From positions 1 to 45,183 of the forward strand of contig JACZKP010000126.1 of assembly GCA_014860005.1 (NCBI GenBank): a stretch of DNA of 45,183 nucleotides, written 5' to 3'. Source of the stretch: Verrucomicrobiota bacterium (GTDB lineage: Bacteria; Verrucomicrobiota; Verrucomicrobiae; Limisphaerales; UBA11358). Under the pieces are notes generated by a model. That model worked only from the letters and a program-made list of their open reading frames with translations, made no database searches and was not told where the DNA came from. Below are positions 26,508-35,812 of this stretch, one piece after another. How positions within the stretch are numbered: the first letter of the stretch is position 1; each line of letters starts with the position of its first letter. A program made the translations under genes and the position numbers.

Positions 26508-26731
26508 GCGATGTCGTTACTTTCCCCGAAGCCACCCCTGTGGATCGGCCAAAAACAATTCGCTAGTGTTAAGCCGGTCCATCGGTGCTTGGATGTCGAA
26601 CACCCTGCGAGCCAGCCGTTCATCGAATCTGCCGAATCCTCCGCTGGTCACCATGGTTGGCGCCACAGTGCCGACTATGACTTGGGCGGAAGCGCGCCGA
26701 CAACGCCAGTTTGCGCCAAAGAAACACCATT
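26508..26731 (-). promoter_or_regulatory. Probable control region of araA operon
   Basis: 224 bp without a gene, between the XylR-type regulator stop and araA start. Being upstream of the first metabolic gene it is the natural place for the operon promoter and regulator operators. I could not identify convincing -35/-10 hexamers or a clear pair of half-sites by eye. Confidence 0.4.
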
Positions 26732-27910
26732 TTACGGCACGGGTCGGGCAGTCTGATTCCCGTAAGCCTTGCGAAACGCCAGCGGTCCCATCTGCTTCAC
26801 GGCGCGGAAGTAGCGCGCCACATGCTGGACGTCATCGAAGCCGAGCGATTCGGCAATCTGACAGATCGGCAGATCCGTTTCCACCAGCAGGCGCGCGATC
26901 TGATCCGTTCTGGCCCGGCGAATCTGGTCCAGGATGGAAGCCCCGGTTTCGCTGCGGAGGCGCCGTTCCAGCGCGCGACGCGAGAGGCCCGCCGCCCGCG
27001 ATACTTCCTCCACCGAAACCGGGCGGCGCGCATGATCGCGAATAAAACGCAGGGCCTTCGCCACCGGAACATCCGCAATCGCCACAATGTCCGTGGAGCG
27101 GCGCGCCAAAATGTGCGTGGCCGGCACCGTGATTCGCGACGGCACTTTCCTGGAACCGCGCATCAGGTGATCCAGGGCTTGCGCGGATTCATAACCGGCC
27201 CGCTCGAAGTTGATGGCGACACTCGACATCGGCGGGTTGGCCAGCCCGCAGACGATTTCGTCGTCATCCGCTCCGATAACACCCACCTGATCGGGCACGG
27301 ACAAACCCGCCAGCTTGCAGGCTTCCATCACCTGCACACCGCAGTCGTCGTTGCACGCCATCAAGCCCACGGGTCTGGGCAGGGAAGCCAGCCATTGGGC
27401 GAGGCGATTGCGTTCTTCCGGCCAGTTTTGGGTCGGCGTGCTGCGGATGGAATACGTGTTTACGGACAACCCCGCCTGCTGCAAGCGCGCGGCAAAGTGT
27501 TCCTTTCGCAGTTCCGACCAGGGAATATTTTCGGCGGCAGGCGTGGCATAGCCACAGTAAGCGAAATTCCGGAAGCCGCATTGCAGCAGATGCTCGGCGG
27601 CCATGCGCCCGATTCTGAGCGAATCCGTGACCACATTTACCAGCCCAGCCACCTCCCTGCGTTTGTGACCCACCACGATGGCGGGGATGCCGAGGGCCAG
27701 CACCTCCTCCAGTTTGTCCCCGTCCCGCATGATGATGCCATCCGCCTCCAGGGTTTTGAGTACTGGCCAGACCATTTCCAGTCCGCCCGGCTCCCAATAG
27801 AACGACCACGGACCATGGTAGTGGGCATATCGGGCCACGCCGTTGAGCAACTTCCGCCCCGAGCCGCGGGAAGACTCGATCAACAACACGACTTTGGGAA
27901 ATTGGGGCAT
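26732..27910 (-). CDS. XylR-type transcription regulator (sugar-binding domain plus AraC DNA-binding domain)
   Basis: 392 aa. Residues about 1-275 form a LacI-like periplasmic-binding-protein domain (VVLLIESSRGSGRKLLNGVARY, GLMACNDDCGVQVMEACKLAGL, VGVIGADDDEIVCGLANPPMSSV). Residues about 285-385 form an AraC helix-turn-helix pair (ISVEEVSRAAGLSRR-like VSVEEVSRAAGLSRRALERR, ICQIAESLGFDDVQHVARYFR). This is the architecture of E. coli XylR and of regulators in Verrucomicrobiota and Planctomycetota sugar loci. It probably senses L-arabinose and activates the araA operon, judging from its position. It lies 65 bp after the GH43 gene. Confidence 0.93.
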   Translation of the reverse strand: MPQFPKVVLLIESSRGSGRKLLNGVARYAHYHGPWSFYWEPGGLEMVWPVLKTLEADGIIMRDGDKLEEVLALGIPAIVVGHKRREVAGLVNVVTDSLRIGRMAAEHLLQCGFRNFAYCGYATPAAENIPWSELRKEHFAARLQQAGLSVNTYSIRSTPTQNWPEERNRLAQWLASLPRPVGLMACNDDCGVQVMEACKLAGLSVPDQVGVIGADDDEIVCGLANPPMSSVAINFERAGYESAQALDHLMRGSRKVPSRITVPATHILARRSTDIVAIADVPVAKALRFIRDHARRPVSVEEVSRAAGLSRRALERRLRSETGASILDQIRRARTDQIARLLVETDLPICQIAESLGFDDVQHVARYFRAVKQMGPLAFRKAYGNQTARPVP

Positions 27911-27921
27911 GTCATCAGATA

Positions 27922-27948
27922 ACTATACTTGTGCCCGGGCCGCGTCAA
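27922..27948 (-). promoter_or_regulatory. Candidate promoter of the regulator gene
   Basis: Read on the minus strand, TTGACG (27948-27943) is followed after 15 bp by TATAGT (27927-27922), just before the regulator start at 27910. The spacing is shorter than the optimal 17 bp and the leader would be very short, so this is tentative. Confidence 0.3.
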
Positions 27949-27975
27949 ATCTGACTGGCAGAATTCCGTATCGAA

Positions 27976-29841
27976 TTACCGATTGCCGAACGCATCCATC
28001 AGCACTTCCCACTCGGCTTTGCGCAATTCGATCATGCAGCCATGCCGCGCCTTTGGTGGCGTCGCATAATCCTGCCAGTACAGCTCATACCACGGCCCGT
28101 TCAACGACGTCGCGGTGGCGAGACTGTACGACACCCCCGGATATTGCTCGCTGTAAAGATACCAACCCTGGCCGTCCGGGCGCGCGATGAGCGTCGGTGC
28201 TTCCCGGAAGTTGGCGCACAGCGGAGGTGACAGTTTTCCAAACGGCCCGGTCAGGCTTTTACCCACCGCCATGCGAATGGTCTTGCCCGTCGGCCAATCG
28301 AAGGATGGATAACGTTCGTCCTTCAAAATCGCGAAATAGTGATCGCCCTCGCGGCGGACTACGACATCAATCGTCGCGAGTTCGCGGTCAAACAATCGGC
28401 GCGGCTCGGTGAACGTCATCAGATCGGGCGAAGTGACGTACAGCGTGCGCTGCCCGCGCCAGTAGGCTTCGGGGTCTTCGCGAAAAGGCGGAATCACCGA
28501 CGTGTGCCAGGTGATGAGATAGGTGCGCGTTGTTTCATCAAAGTAAATTTTCGGCGCGCCATGATCATTGCTGTGTGGTACCGCACCAAAAGCTTTTGCC
28601 GGGTCAGGACGCAGTTCCGTGTGTGACGACCAAGACACAAGATTCGTGGAAACCCAGATGCGGATGTCGCGATTCTTCGTGACGTTACCGATGAGATAAA
28701 AACGGCCATCGTGACCCCGGGCGATATCAGGATGGCCGATGTAATCCTCCGAGATTCTTCGCCCATCATTCAACGGCGTCCATTTCAAACCATCACGGCT
28801 CACCGCGTACCGCAGCCGCCAGTAATCCTCGTGCGCCATGTAGGCAAAGAGAAAACCTCCGTGCCCCAGGCGACGCAGTTTCAATCCTTCATTTGCTTCC
28901 TCGACCTCGAAGAGTTGTGCGCGTTCGCGGCCACCGCGATTCGGCTGATGCAGAGCCAGTCGCAATTTCCCATCGAAGGTCCGGAACATCATGCAATGTC
29001 CGCCGTCACGTGCGAACAATGGGTCCGGCAAATGCACCCACGGTCCTTCAATCCGCCCGCTCCGCGAAATCGCCACCCCCACGCTGTAATCGCCCCGCCC
29101 GAAACTCGACCACAGCATCCGCAACTGGCCGCCGGGCGTGCGAAACAACCACGGCCCGTCCGTGACAAAGTTGTTTGTCCCGGGACGCAGGGTGCTCGTG
29201 ATGTTCGTTACCCACGCAGCTTGCGACGCCCTGAAAAGCTCGATGGGTTCGCCCACCCGCGCGCTCCAGTCCGGTTTCATCCGCACGGCCAGCATCCGGC
29301 CATCGCCCACCTGCACCCACTCGTGGCAATAGACCAGCCAGTTCGTTCCGTCGGCGTCCACCCACGGCGTGCCGTCGAGACAGGTTTGCTCCGGCAGCGT
29401 GCAGGCATCGGCGCTAACCAGCGTGAACGGACCTTCCGGTGAGTCCGCGCGTAAAATCTGTGTGCCTCGTCCGCCCTCGCGTCCGTTGAAAGTCACGAAC
29501 AGATAAAAGCTGTCGCCAAACCGATGCACTTCCGGCGCCCAGATTTCATTTCCACCCCAGAAACCTTCTGGCCGGCGAAAGGCAAGCGTGGGTCTGCTCC
29601 AGTTTTCCAGGTCCTTGCTTTGATAAACCTCCACGCCCAGGCCGGGCTGTGGATTTTCGCGCCGATTGCCCGTCTGCGCGTAGAGAAAATAGGTCTGCGT
29701 CAGGGCGTCCGCGTAAATGAACGGATCGCGCACGCGAATGTCCGCGAGCTTCAGCGGATACGCGGAGCGTGGCGGCTCGTTGGTCGCAGCAACCGCGTCA
29801 TGGATTGCCAGCAGGAGAATGACGATGAAGAAACGCCGCAT
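27976..29841 (-). CDS. Secreted GH43-like glycoside hydrolase
   Basis: 621 aa with a signal peptide (MRRFFIVILLLAIHDAVAA). Two beta-propeller-like halves can be seen. The first has LADIRVRDPFIYAD, NEIWAPEVHRFGDSFYLFVTF and LDGTPWVDADG; the second has YIGHPDIARGHDGRFYLIG and VSWSSHTELRPDP. The RDPF...WAPE pattern fits family 43, whose members are arabinanases, arabinofuranosidases and xylosidases. By context it acts on arabinan or arabinoxylan. The exact activity and which half is catalytic cannot be told from the sequence. It lies 15 bp after the dehydrogenase gene, in one run with GH127. Confidence 0.85.
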   Translation of the reverse strand: MRRFFIVILLLAIHDAVAATNEPPRSAYPLKLADIRVRDPFIYADALTQTYFLYAQTGNRRENPQPGLGVEVYQSKDLENWSRPTLAFRRPEGFWGGNEIWAPEVHRFGDSFYLFVTFNGREGGRGTQILRADSPEGPFTLVSADACTLPEQTCLDGTPWVDADGTNWLVYCHEWVQVGDGRMLAVRMKPDWSARVGEPIELFRASQAAWVTNITSTLRPGTNNFVTDGPWLFRTPGGQLRMLWSSFGRGDYSVGVAISRSGRIEGPWVHLPDPLFARDGGHCMMFRTFDGKLRLALHQPNRGGRERAQLFEVEEANEGLKLRRLGHGGFLFAYMAHEDYWRLRYAVSRDGLKWTPLNDGRRISEDYIGHPDIARGHDGRFYLIGNVTKNRDIRIWVSTNLVSWSSHTELRPDPAKAFGAVPHSNDHGAPKIYFDETTRTYLITWHTSVIPPFREDPEAYWRGQRTLYVTSPDLMTFTEPRRLFDRELATIDVVVRREGDHYFAILKDERYPSFDWPTGKTIRMAVGKSLTGPFGKLSPPLCANFREAPTLIARPDGQGWYLYSEQYPGVSYSLATATSLNGPWYELYWQDYATPPKARHGCMIELRKAEWEVLMDAFGNR

Positions 29842-29856
29842 ATACCTTCAAACGAT

Positions 29857-30975
29857 TCAACTCTTCAGCATGACCTTTACAACCCCATCCGCATATGCCG
29901 TGTTGAGCTTGAAGGCTTCGGGGGCTTTCTTCAACGGAAAGCGATGGCTAACTAGGCCGTGCAAATCCACGCGTCCAGTCTCTGCCAGACGGATCGCTCG
30001 CGGATAGGTGTGTTTCATGCGGCGGCTCATGATGATGGTGAGACCTTTGCGCCGTGCGACGGAGGCGTTGAGTTCCAGCCGATTGCCACCGGAAATACCC
30101 ACCACCACGAGTCGTCCGCCCAGCCGCAACATCGCCGCGGCCTGCGTGACAGATTCTTCAGCCCATGCGGCTTCAATGGCGACGTCCACGCCCCGACCGT
30201 CTGTTTCCTTCATCACGCGACGCACCGCGCCCCCTGTGGGGGCACAGGCGTCCCGCCCGTTCGATCCAGTGCCAACTCGAACAGGCGGGACGCCTGTGCC
30301 ACTACCCGCGTCGCAACGAATCGGAATGCCGCCCCACTTCTGCGCGAGCTTGAGTCGCCACGGAAATTTGTCCGTTACGAAAATCGGATCCGCCCCGGCG
30401 AGTTTCGCAATTTGCAGGATGAGCAGCCCAATCGGCCCGGCACCGAGAATGGCCACGCTGCAACCCACGCGTAGCTTGGCGAAGTCCACGGCGTGGATGG
30501 CCACACCGAGCGGTTCGAGCAACGCGGCGCTTTCGTCGTCAATCTTGCGCGACACCGGAAAGCAACTGCGCGCGGGCATGTGCAGCCATTCGCACAGGCT
30601 GCCGCCGTAGGGATAGTTGCCGCAGAAGGCGAGATGGCAGCACAGATTTGGATGACCCTTCTCGCAGGATTCGCAATGACCGCAAGGTTGGGCCGGGTCA
30701 ACCGCCATGCGCGTGCCGGGCTTGAGCGGTTGGAAATGTCCGTCCACTGAACCAGGACCAACCGCTTCGACCACGGCGGAAAACTCGTGGCCGAGAATGA
30801 GCGGTCCACCGATGGCGGTGTCACCGATCCGCGCGTCCAGATAGGAGTGCAAGTCGCTGCCGCAAATGCCCGTGGCCTTCACCCGCAGCAACACCTGACC
30901 GCGACCCGGTGCTCCCGGATGCGGCACACGTTCCACGCGCAAATCGCGCGGACCATGCAGCCGCGCAGCGAACAT
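29857..30975 (-). CDS. Zinc-dependent medium-chain dehydrogenase with in-frame repeat
   Basis: About 372 aa. The MDR family pattern is clear: [12 protein letters not shown] and [12 protein letters not shown] for the catalytic zinc, [15 protein letters not shown] with the four structural-zinc cysteines, and [22 protein letters not shown] for NAD(P)H binding. It probably oxidises a polyol or sugar such as a pentitol, but the substrate is not visible. After IPIRCDAG the protein carries [20 protein letters not shown], the product of an in-frame palindromic repeat, before returning to [23 protein letters not shown] start at 31008 would add 11 residues; the family begins near MFAARL. Confidence 0.88.
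   Translation of the reverse strand: MFAARLHGPRDLRVERVPHPGAPGRGQVLLRVKATGICGSDLHSYLDARIGDTAIGGPLILGHEFSAVVEAVGPGSVDGHFQPLKPGTRMAVDPAQPCGHCESCEKGHPNLCCHLAFCGNYPYGGSLCEWLHMPARSCFPVSRKIDDESAALLEPLGVAIHAVDFAKLRVGCSVAILGAGPIGLLILQIAKLAGADPIFVTDKFPWRLKLAQKWGGIPIRCDAGSGTGVPPVRVGTGSNGRDACAPTGGAVRRVMKETDGRGVDVAIEAAWAEESVTQAAAMLRLGGRLVVVGISGGNRLELNASVARRKGLTIIMSRRMKHTYPRAIRLAETGRVDLHGLVSHRFPLKKAPEAFKLNTAYADGVVKVMLKS
30236..30305. repeat. Palindromic repeat inside the dehydrogenase gene
   Basis: Left arm GGGCACAGGCGTCCCGCC(CG)TTCGA and right arm TCGAACAGGCGGGACGCCTG-TGCCACTAC, separated by about 12 nt. It belongs to the same family as 796-837 and 18697-18764 and is read in the same frame as in araB, giving the GTGVPPVR signature. 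Confidence 0.9.
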
Positions 30976-31029
30976 GGTGACAGATTTGGATGGCTTGCGA
31001 GTCTTCAATGGATGCAGCAGTCGGAGCGT

Positions 31030-33423
31030 TCAATCATCTGCCTCCATGACTTTCCATTCATGCACGCCGGCGGACCAGTTCTCTTGCAGCCTGGCCACCA
31101 ATCGGAGCGCGGTGGTTTGCACCGGCTCAAACTCAACCTCACACCACTTGTCCTTCGCGACGGCATAATTCCCTTTCGCGGCAACCGGTCTCCAATTCTG
31201 GCCGTCAAGGAATTGAATCTGCCAGGAAACCGGAAGGCGGCATTGGCCGTGACCGGTGTCATCAAACCAATACGCCTTCGCGCCGCTGACGGTCACCGAC
31301 TGCGGCCAGGTATATTGCACCCATTCCTCAGTGCCCTTGTGCGGCCACCAATGACAGTTGGCCGCCGGCTGTTCGCCGCTGCTCTTGGGTTCGATGCCAT
31401 CATTCACGCCTTGCGGCTGACAATTGTCGTTGGCGAAACTCATGGTGACTTTCGCCTCGGCTTCCAGGCCGCCGACTCGCGACATGAGTGGGGCGGTCGG
31501 CAACCAAACCTTCATCGCGCCAGCCTCACGATTGTCCCAGGCGTAATAGGGAATGGCCTTGAACGGAACTCGCCGAGACTCATTGGCCGGTTGGTAGAGC
31601 GTCCGTCGCCAGTTATGATCGGCGATGATCCCGGCCATACCCTTGATCGCCACCACGCCTCCGAGCAGCGACTTCTCCTTCTCCGGCTTCAACTCCGCGC
31701 CCGCTGGCACAAACATCGCCGTCACCGGCTCGCTCTGATCGCATTGTTCGAGACAGTAAACCAACGGCCCGCGTTGGATGGCCAGCAGACCATGATTCGC
31801 TTTGACGTTGGGATTGGCGGCGACACGCTGAATGGGCATGGGTAGCGTCAGCTCAACCTTGTCGCCAGTTTTCCACTTGTCCTTCAGGACGAGGTAGCCT
31901 TGCTCAGTCTTGAGCGGAGAAATCTTTCGCCCATTCACCGAAAGCGGTGGGGCTTCGCACCAGGCCGGTGAGCGGAGACGAAGTTCAAACGAGGTCGGCT
32001 GTTTTACAATCGGCTCAACCACGACCTTCCCGTCCCACGGATATTCGGTCGTTACCTTCAGTTCCACCGGCACACCAGCGACCGTCGCCTTCACCGAACC
32101 CTGAATGTAAAGATTCACCCAAAGCGCATCGTCGCTCACGGCGTAGGCGTAACCGCCCAGCGACGCGAGCGTGCGCGCAACATTCGGCGGACAACACGCG
32201 CAGCCAAACCACGGCTGGCGATGATGCCGACCGGCGCTCTCCAGCGGGTTCACGTAGAAGAACTTTGTGCCGTCCTGTGACACGCCCGCCAGCACGCCGT
32301 TGTAAAGCGCGCGCTCGACGACGTCCGCATACTTGGCGTCGCCATGGAGCAATGCGAGGCGATGACCCCATTGGGCTAGTGCGACGGTGGCGCAGGTTTC
32401 CTGATAGGCGGTGGCGTTGGGCAGATCATAATCCACGGTGAAGCCCTCATTGTGCGCGCTCGGGCCGATGCCGCCGGTGATGTACATGTTGCGCTCCGTC
32501 GTATTGCGCCACACGCGGTTCAACATCGTTAGCAAACGTTCGTCGCCGGTTTCCGCGACGACATCCGTCGTGCCGGACATCAAATAGGCGGCGCGGACGG
32601 CGTGGCCTTTGATGTTGCGATGTTCGGAAATCGGCACATCGTCCTGCCAATAGCTGCCGTCGTAACGGTCGAGGGGTGTCTTGTGTTCTTCGGCGAAAAA
32701 CTTGCGGCCACGATTCTCAACGAAGAAGCGCGCCAGCTCGAAGTAACGGCGCTCGCCGGTGACGTGCCAGAGTTTGATCAATGCCAGTTCGATTTCCGGA
32801 TGACCGGAATAGCCCATGCGCTTGGGCGGCGGACCGAACACGGAGTCAATGTTGTCCGCCAGCTTGATGGCCACGTTCAGGAAATTACGTTTGCCGGTGG
32901 CTTGAAAATGCGCGACGGCGGCCTCGAATAAGTGACCGGCGCAATACAGCTCGTGCCAGTCGCGCATGTTCGTCCAGCGCTTTGCCGGCTCCTTCACGAT
33001 GAAGTAAGTGTTCAAGTAGCCGTCGGGCTGCTGGGCAGCCGCGAGCGTGGAGATGATATCGTCGAGTTGCTTTTCCAGCGCTGGATCGGGATGCGTCGCC
33101 AGCGAATATGAGGCCGCTTCAAGCGCCTTGTAAGCGTCGGAGTCCATGAAGACCGGGCCTTGATAACCTTCGCGCGCGCCTTTCGCGGCGAGCCGGAAGT
33201 TCTCCAGATTTCCGGCCTTCTCCAGGTTTTCGAGATTCACCGGGATGGAGGCGATGCGATTAGTCTCCTGCCGCGGCGACCAGAAGGCATCGGTGATTTT
33301 AACATCGGTGAACGGAACGGCGTGAAGTTTTGCCAAAGTCCCCTGGGCAGTGCCAATCGCGGGTGCGAAAAACGCGATGATCCCCGCGAAACCGACAGCC
33401 CAAAAACAACCCATTGTTTTCAT
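31030..33423 (-). CDS. Secreted beta-L-arabinofuranosidase, GH127
   Basis: About 797 aa from MKTMGCFWAV, with a signal peptide to about residue 26. GH127 enzymes (formerly DUF1680) release beta-L-arabinofuranose with a cysteine nucleophile held by zinc. The signature residues are here: E342 and C344 in AYQETCATVA, and the adjacent C410/C411 in FGCACCPPNVART, matching E338, C340, C417 and C418 of the Bifidobacterium enzyme. After the catalytic part, the last 150 residues resemble an F5/8-type carbohydrate-binding domain (WVQYTWPQSVTVSGAKAYWF). A longer start at 33510 has no support. First gene of the GH127-dehydrogenase-GH43 run. Confidence 0.94.
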   Translation of the reverse strand: MKTMGCFWAVGFAGIIAFFAPAIGTAQGTLAKLHAVPFTDVKITDAFWSPRQETNRIASIPVNLENLEKAGNLENFRLAAKGAREGYQGPVFMDSDAYKALEAASYSLATHPDPALEKQLDDIISTLAAAQQPDGYLNTYFIVKEPAKRWTNMRDWHELYCAGHLFEAAVAHFQATGKRNFLNVAIKLADNIDSVFGPPPKRMGYSGHPEIELALIKLWHVTGERRYFELARFFVENRGRKFFAEEHKTPLDRYDGSYWQDDVPISEHRNIKGHAVRAAYLMSGTTDVVAETGDERLLTMLNRVWRNTTERNMYITGGIGPSAHNEGFTVDYDLPNATAYQETCATVALAQWGHRLALLHGDAKYADVVERALYNGVLAGVSQDGTKFFYVNPLESAGRHHRQPWFGCACCPPNVARTLASLGGYAYAVSDDALWVNLYIQGSVKATVAGVPVELKVTTEYPWDGKVVVEPIVKQPTSFELRLRSPAWCEAPPLSVNGRKISPLKTEQGYLVLKDKWKTGDKVELTLPMPIQRVAANPNVKANHGLLAIQRGPLVYCLEQCDQSEPVTAMFVPAGAELKPEKEKSLLGGVVAIKGMAGIIADHNWRRTLYQPANESRRVPFKAIPYYAWDNREAGAMKVWLPTAPLMSRVGGLEAEAKVTMSFANDNCQPQGVNDGIEPKSSGEQPAANCHWWPHKGTEEWVQYTWPQSVTVSGAKAYWFDDTGHGQCRLPVSWQIQFLDGQNWRPVAAKGNYAVAKDKWCEVEFEPVQTTALRLVARLQENWSAGVHEWKVMEADD

Positions 33424-33675
33424 GGCCCGAAAGCTTAACGGGTCAGGAAAGTTCGCAACAGGTAAATCTGCTTGTCGCGCTTGGCGCGGGAATGAGGGCG
33501 GTGATAGCACTGGTTCTTGAGCCGCCTGCGTTGCCGCAGTCTTGGTGTGCAGGCTGACTTTCAGCCCATAACTGCCCGCCAGCGGTGTAACCCATACGTC
33601 GTCGTGCTCAAGGTATCCACCAGGTTGAAAGCTGTTGAGATACGAGCAGCCAAAACCAAGAACTCACCCGTTTCC

Positions 33676-33906
33676 GTTTGGGACGTGCCGCTGGCGAAAC
33701 TGATCAACGGCTGGAAAGGGAAGTCATCGCGGCGTGCGAATCAGCTTCTAAAACGCAGTGGGAAATTCTGGCAGGAGAATTACTACGACACGCTTATCCG
33801 CGACGAGGCGCACTTGAAACACGCCATCCGTTACACGGAACAGAATTCCGCGAAAGCATTTCTGGCAAAAGCCACTCGCGACTGGCCGTGGAGCAGCGCC
33901 GTCATC
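33676..33906 (+). pseudogene. Fragment of REP-associated (RAYT) transposase
   Basis: A stretch of about 76 residues, from LINGWKGKSSRRANQLLKRSG through FWQENYYDTLIRDEAHLKHAIRYTEQN to DWPWSSA, matches the C-terminal half of Y1-type REP-associated transposases as I know them. The catalytic HxH and tyrosine parts are not present upstream, where the frame (from 33517) has no family resemblance. It is a dead remnant. RAYT proteins are linked with spreading palindromic repeats, and several lie in this window. Confidence 0.82.
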
Positions 33907-33951
33907 GCGATGAATACGAACGCCTCCCGTGGCAGCGCAGTGCATAGGCGC

Positions 33952-33967
33952 GCGACCTTCAGGTCGC
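33952..33967. repeat. Short palindrome after the RAYT fragment
   Basis: GCGACCT-TC-AGGTCGC forms a perfect 7-bp stem with a 2-nt loop. It lies just outside the transposase remnant and resembles a REP half-element. It may be the end of the original RAYT unit. Confidence 0.6.
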
Positions 33968-34022
33968 TTCCGTGTGCGAAGTGATGAGGGCGTTGATAAA
34001 TATCCAAGCGTGCTGGTGTGAG

Positions 34023-34151
34023 TAAGGTGAGGCGCCGTGAACGGCGCGCTCCCGACGCGGTGGGGACGGTTGGCCGTAGCGGCGACTCGGCAGAGGGCCG
34101 CAAACGGGACGGAGAGATTCAGAGGGCGGCTTTCGGCCGAAAGCCGCTACG
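34023..34151. repeat. Composite palindromic repeat
   Basis: CGTAGCGGC at 34075-34083 is the complement of GCCGCTACG at 34143-34151. Inside lies a perfect 22-bp inverted repeat at 34126-34147 with arms GCGGCTTTCGG. A separate small stem, GGCGCCG-TGAA-CGGCGC, starts at 34031. The block fills the space after the methyltransferase gene and might also end its transcript. Confidence 0.8.
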
Positions 34152-34222
34152 TCTGACGCGGACCGCCAACCCGGGGCGAAGGGATTTGAATCTCGTTGGG
34201 ATTCGCGGACGGAACGCGCGAC

Positions 34223-35812
34223 TCAATGCCGCTTCTTGCGCCGCCGATAACTAACTGGCTCGCCGTTTTGCTTGTGGCCGTTTTTTCCGGGTTTAGCTTT
34301 CTCAAGCAGCGCAAGTTGCTTGTGAGTTTCAGGCCTCTCTATATTGAATTCGCCCAGAACCAGATTCGGAATGATCAAGTCTTCAAGGCTTCGGGGTTCG
34401 ACCTTAATTGCGTCATCGCCGTAGGATTTGCCGACAAAGCGTAGATGTTCAAGCGTGGCTGGATGGTTCAATGCTCGCCAAAGCAACTCAGCATCTCGAA
34501 CGCGATGGGAATGTGGATAAACGCAGAGAAAGCCAGTCAACGGGAGGATGCGCGCAGCGTTGAGAATGAATCGCGAGTTGCGGCGGCCGAGGTAGGAAAA
34601 AAGAATCGGCGGGACTTCTCGCTGCTCGGTCTTAAACCAGGGCTTCCGAGTGCTAATGAGTGGCCGCGCCGGCAATCCGATCTGCTCACCCTTTTTCAAA
34701 TAGTCACGAAGTGTGACGGGTAAAGAATCCATCGCTGTCGCATCAAGATTGAGAAGCCATGTTGGCCGACTCTTATCATCGAGTTCTTCCAAAACTCGTT
34801 CGTCAAGAATGCTGCTTGGACAGTCCCTCGTGCGTCCAACAACTCTGACAAACCATCGTTTGTCGAGGTTGAGCTCTTTGCGTCGTTCGTTTGTGAAAAG
34901 AAAAAAGTCGTTGTCGCCGGTCGCAATACCGCGCATGACGCGAGCAAAGTCGCCCAAGCGACATCCATCTGCTTGAGTGGAAAATGGAGGTCGTGAAAGC
35001 CCTGTGGCAACAGCTTCAGAAACTTCGCGGCGGATGCAGGCGACATTGTCGGGAGCAGATTGCGGGAAGCCATTTGCGAACCATTTAATAAACTCGTCAG
35101 GCGCTGACTTCAGCACCCGTGCCCAAGTGAAGCGAGTTTGTGGTGGATTGTGGCTTAGGCAAAGGATCAGCGGATTGGTGTCCACGCCCGGAAAGGGCGT
35201 AGCTTCCGACGCGAAGTTGATTGCGGCGTCCAAGCGGTAATGGGCGATGATCCAGTTCCAAAGCGGGCGGGCGAATATGCCTTCGCAAATATCCGCAGGC
35301 ACAATGAACGCAAGCCTGCCCCCAGTTTCAAGAAGCTCCAATGCTCGAAGCAGAAAATAAATGTGCAGCCCCGCCCGCCCATCAAGAGCAAAGCCGATTC
35401 GCTTAACGGCGTAGCGGCGTAAGCGTTCCTTCAACTCCAAAGAAAGGCGATGATGGCGAATATAAGGCGGGTTGGCCACAATCGCGGGAAACTTGCGACC
35501 AAATCGGCGTTCGAGAAAATCACCGAGAACCACATCCACCAAGTCGCCATCGGTGAGTCCATTCTGTCGCGCTTCCGTCAATGCCGCTTCATGGAGTTCT
35601 GAGCCATGCAGATCAGTTAGCTGAAGCCCATTCTTCATTCGGCGTGCTGCAGAGAAGAAAGCTCCCGCTCCAACCGCCGGATCAAAAAGAGATTTAGCAC
35701 CGCCTCCCAAAACGTGTGAAACCATCGCGTCGGCAACCCAATCTGGTGTCCAGAATTGCCCCTTCTCTCGCAATGCTTCCCGGATCGGCCCACTGGCTGG
35801 CAGAGTTCTCAT
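34223..35812 (-). CDS. N6-adenine DNA methyltransferase of type II R-M system
   Basis: 529 aa. The N-terminal catalytic domain has GQFWTP (18-23), the AdoMet motif DPAVGAGAFF (44-53) and the catalytic NPPYIRHH (114-121), the order of gamma-class N6-adenine methyltransferases. The C-terminal half (about 270-500) should be the target-recognition domain (LGDFARVMRGIATGDNDFFLF, SLEDLIIPNLVLGE). It would modify host sites and protect them from the partner nuclease. Its ATG overlaps the nuclease stop by 4 bp, so the nuclease is made first and the pair is coupled. The target is unknown unless the AccI resemblance (GTMKAC) holds. Confidence 0.92.
   Translation of the reverse strand: MRTLPASGPIREALREKGQFWTPDWVADAMVSHVLGGGAKSLFDPAVGAGAFFSAARRMKNGLQLTDLHGSELHEAALTEARQNGLTDGDLVDVVLGDFLERRFGRKFPAIVANPPYIRHHRLSLELKERLRRYAVKRIGFALDGRAGLHIYFLLRALELLETGGRLAFIVPADICEGIFARPLWNWIIAHYRLDAAINFASEATPFPGVDTNPLILCLSHNPPQTRFTWARVLKSAPDEFIKWFANGFPQSAPDNVACIRREVSEAVATGLSRPPFSTQADGCRLGDFARVMRGIATGDNDFFLFTNERRKELNLDKRWFVRVVGRTRDCPSSILDERVLEELDDKSRPTWLLNLDATAMDSLPVTLRDYLKKGEQIGLPARPLISTRKPWFKTEQREVPPILFSYLGRRNSRFILNAARILPLTGFLCVYPHSHRVRDAELLWRALNHPATLEHLRFVGKSYGDDAIKVEPRSLEDLIIPNLVLGEFNIERPETHKQLALLEKAKPGKNGHKQNGEPVSYRRRKKRH

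Noticed and set aside
27922..27948. Strong promoter for the regulator
   Set aside because: Kept only as a low-confidence candidate because spacing is 15 bp and the leader would be too short.
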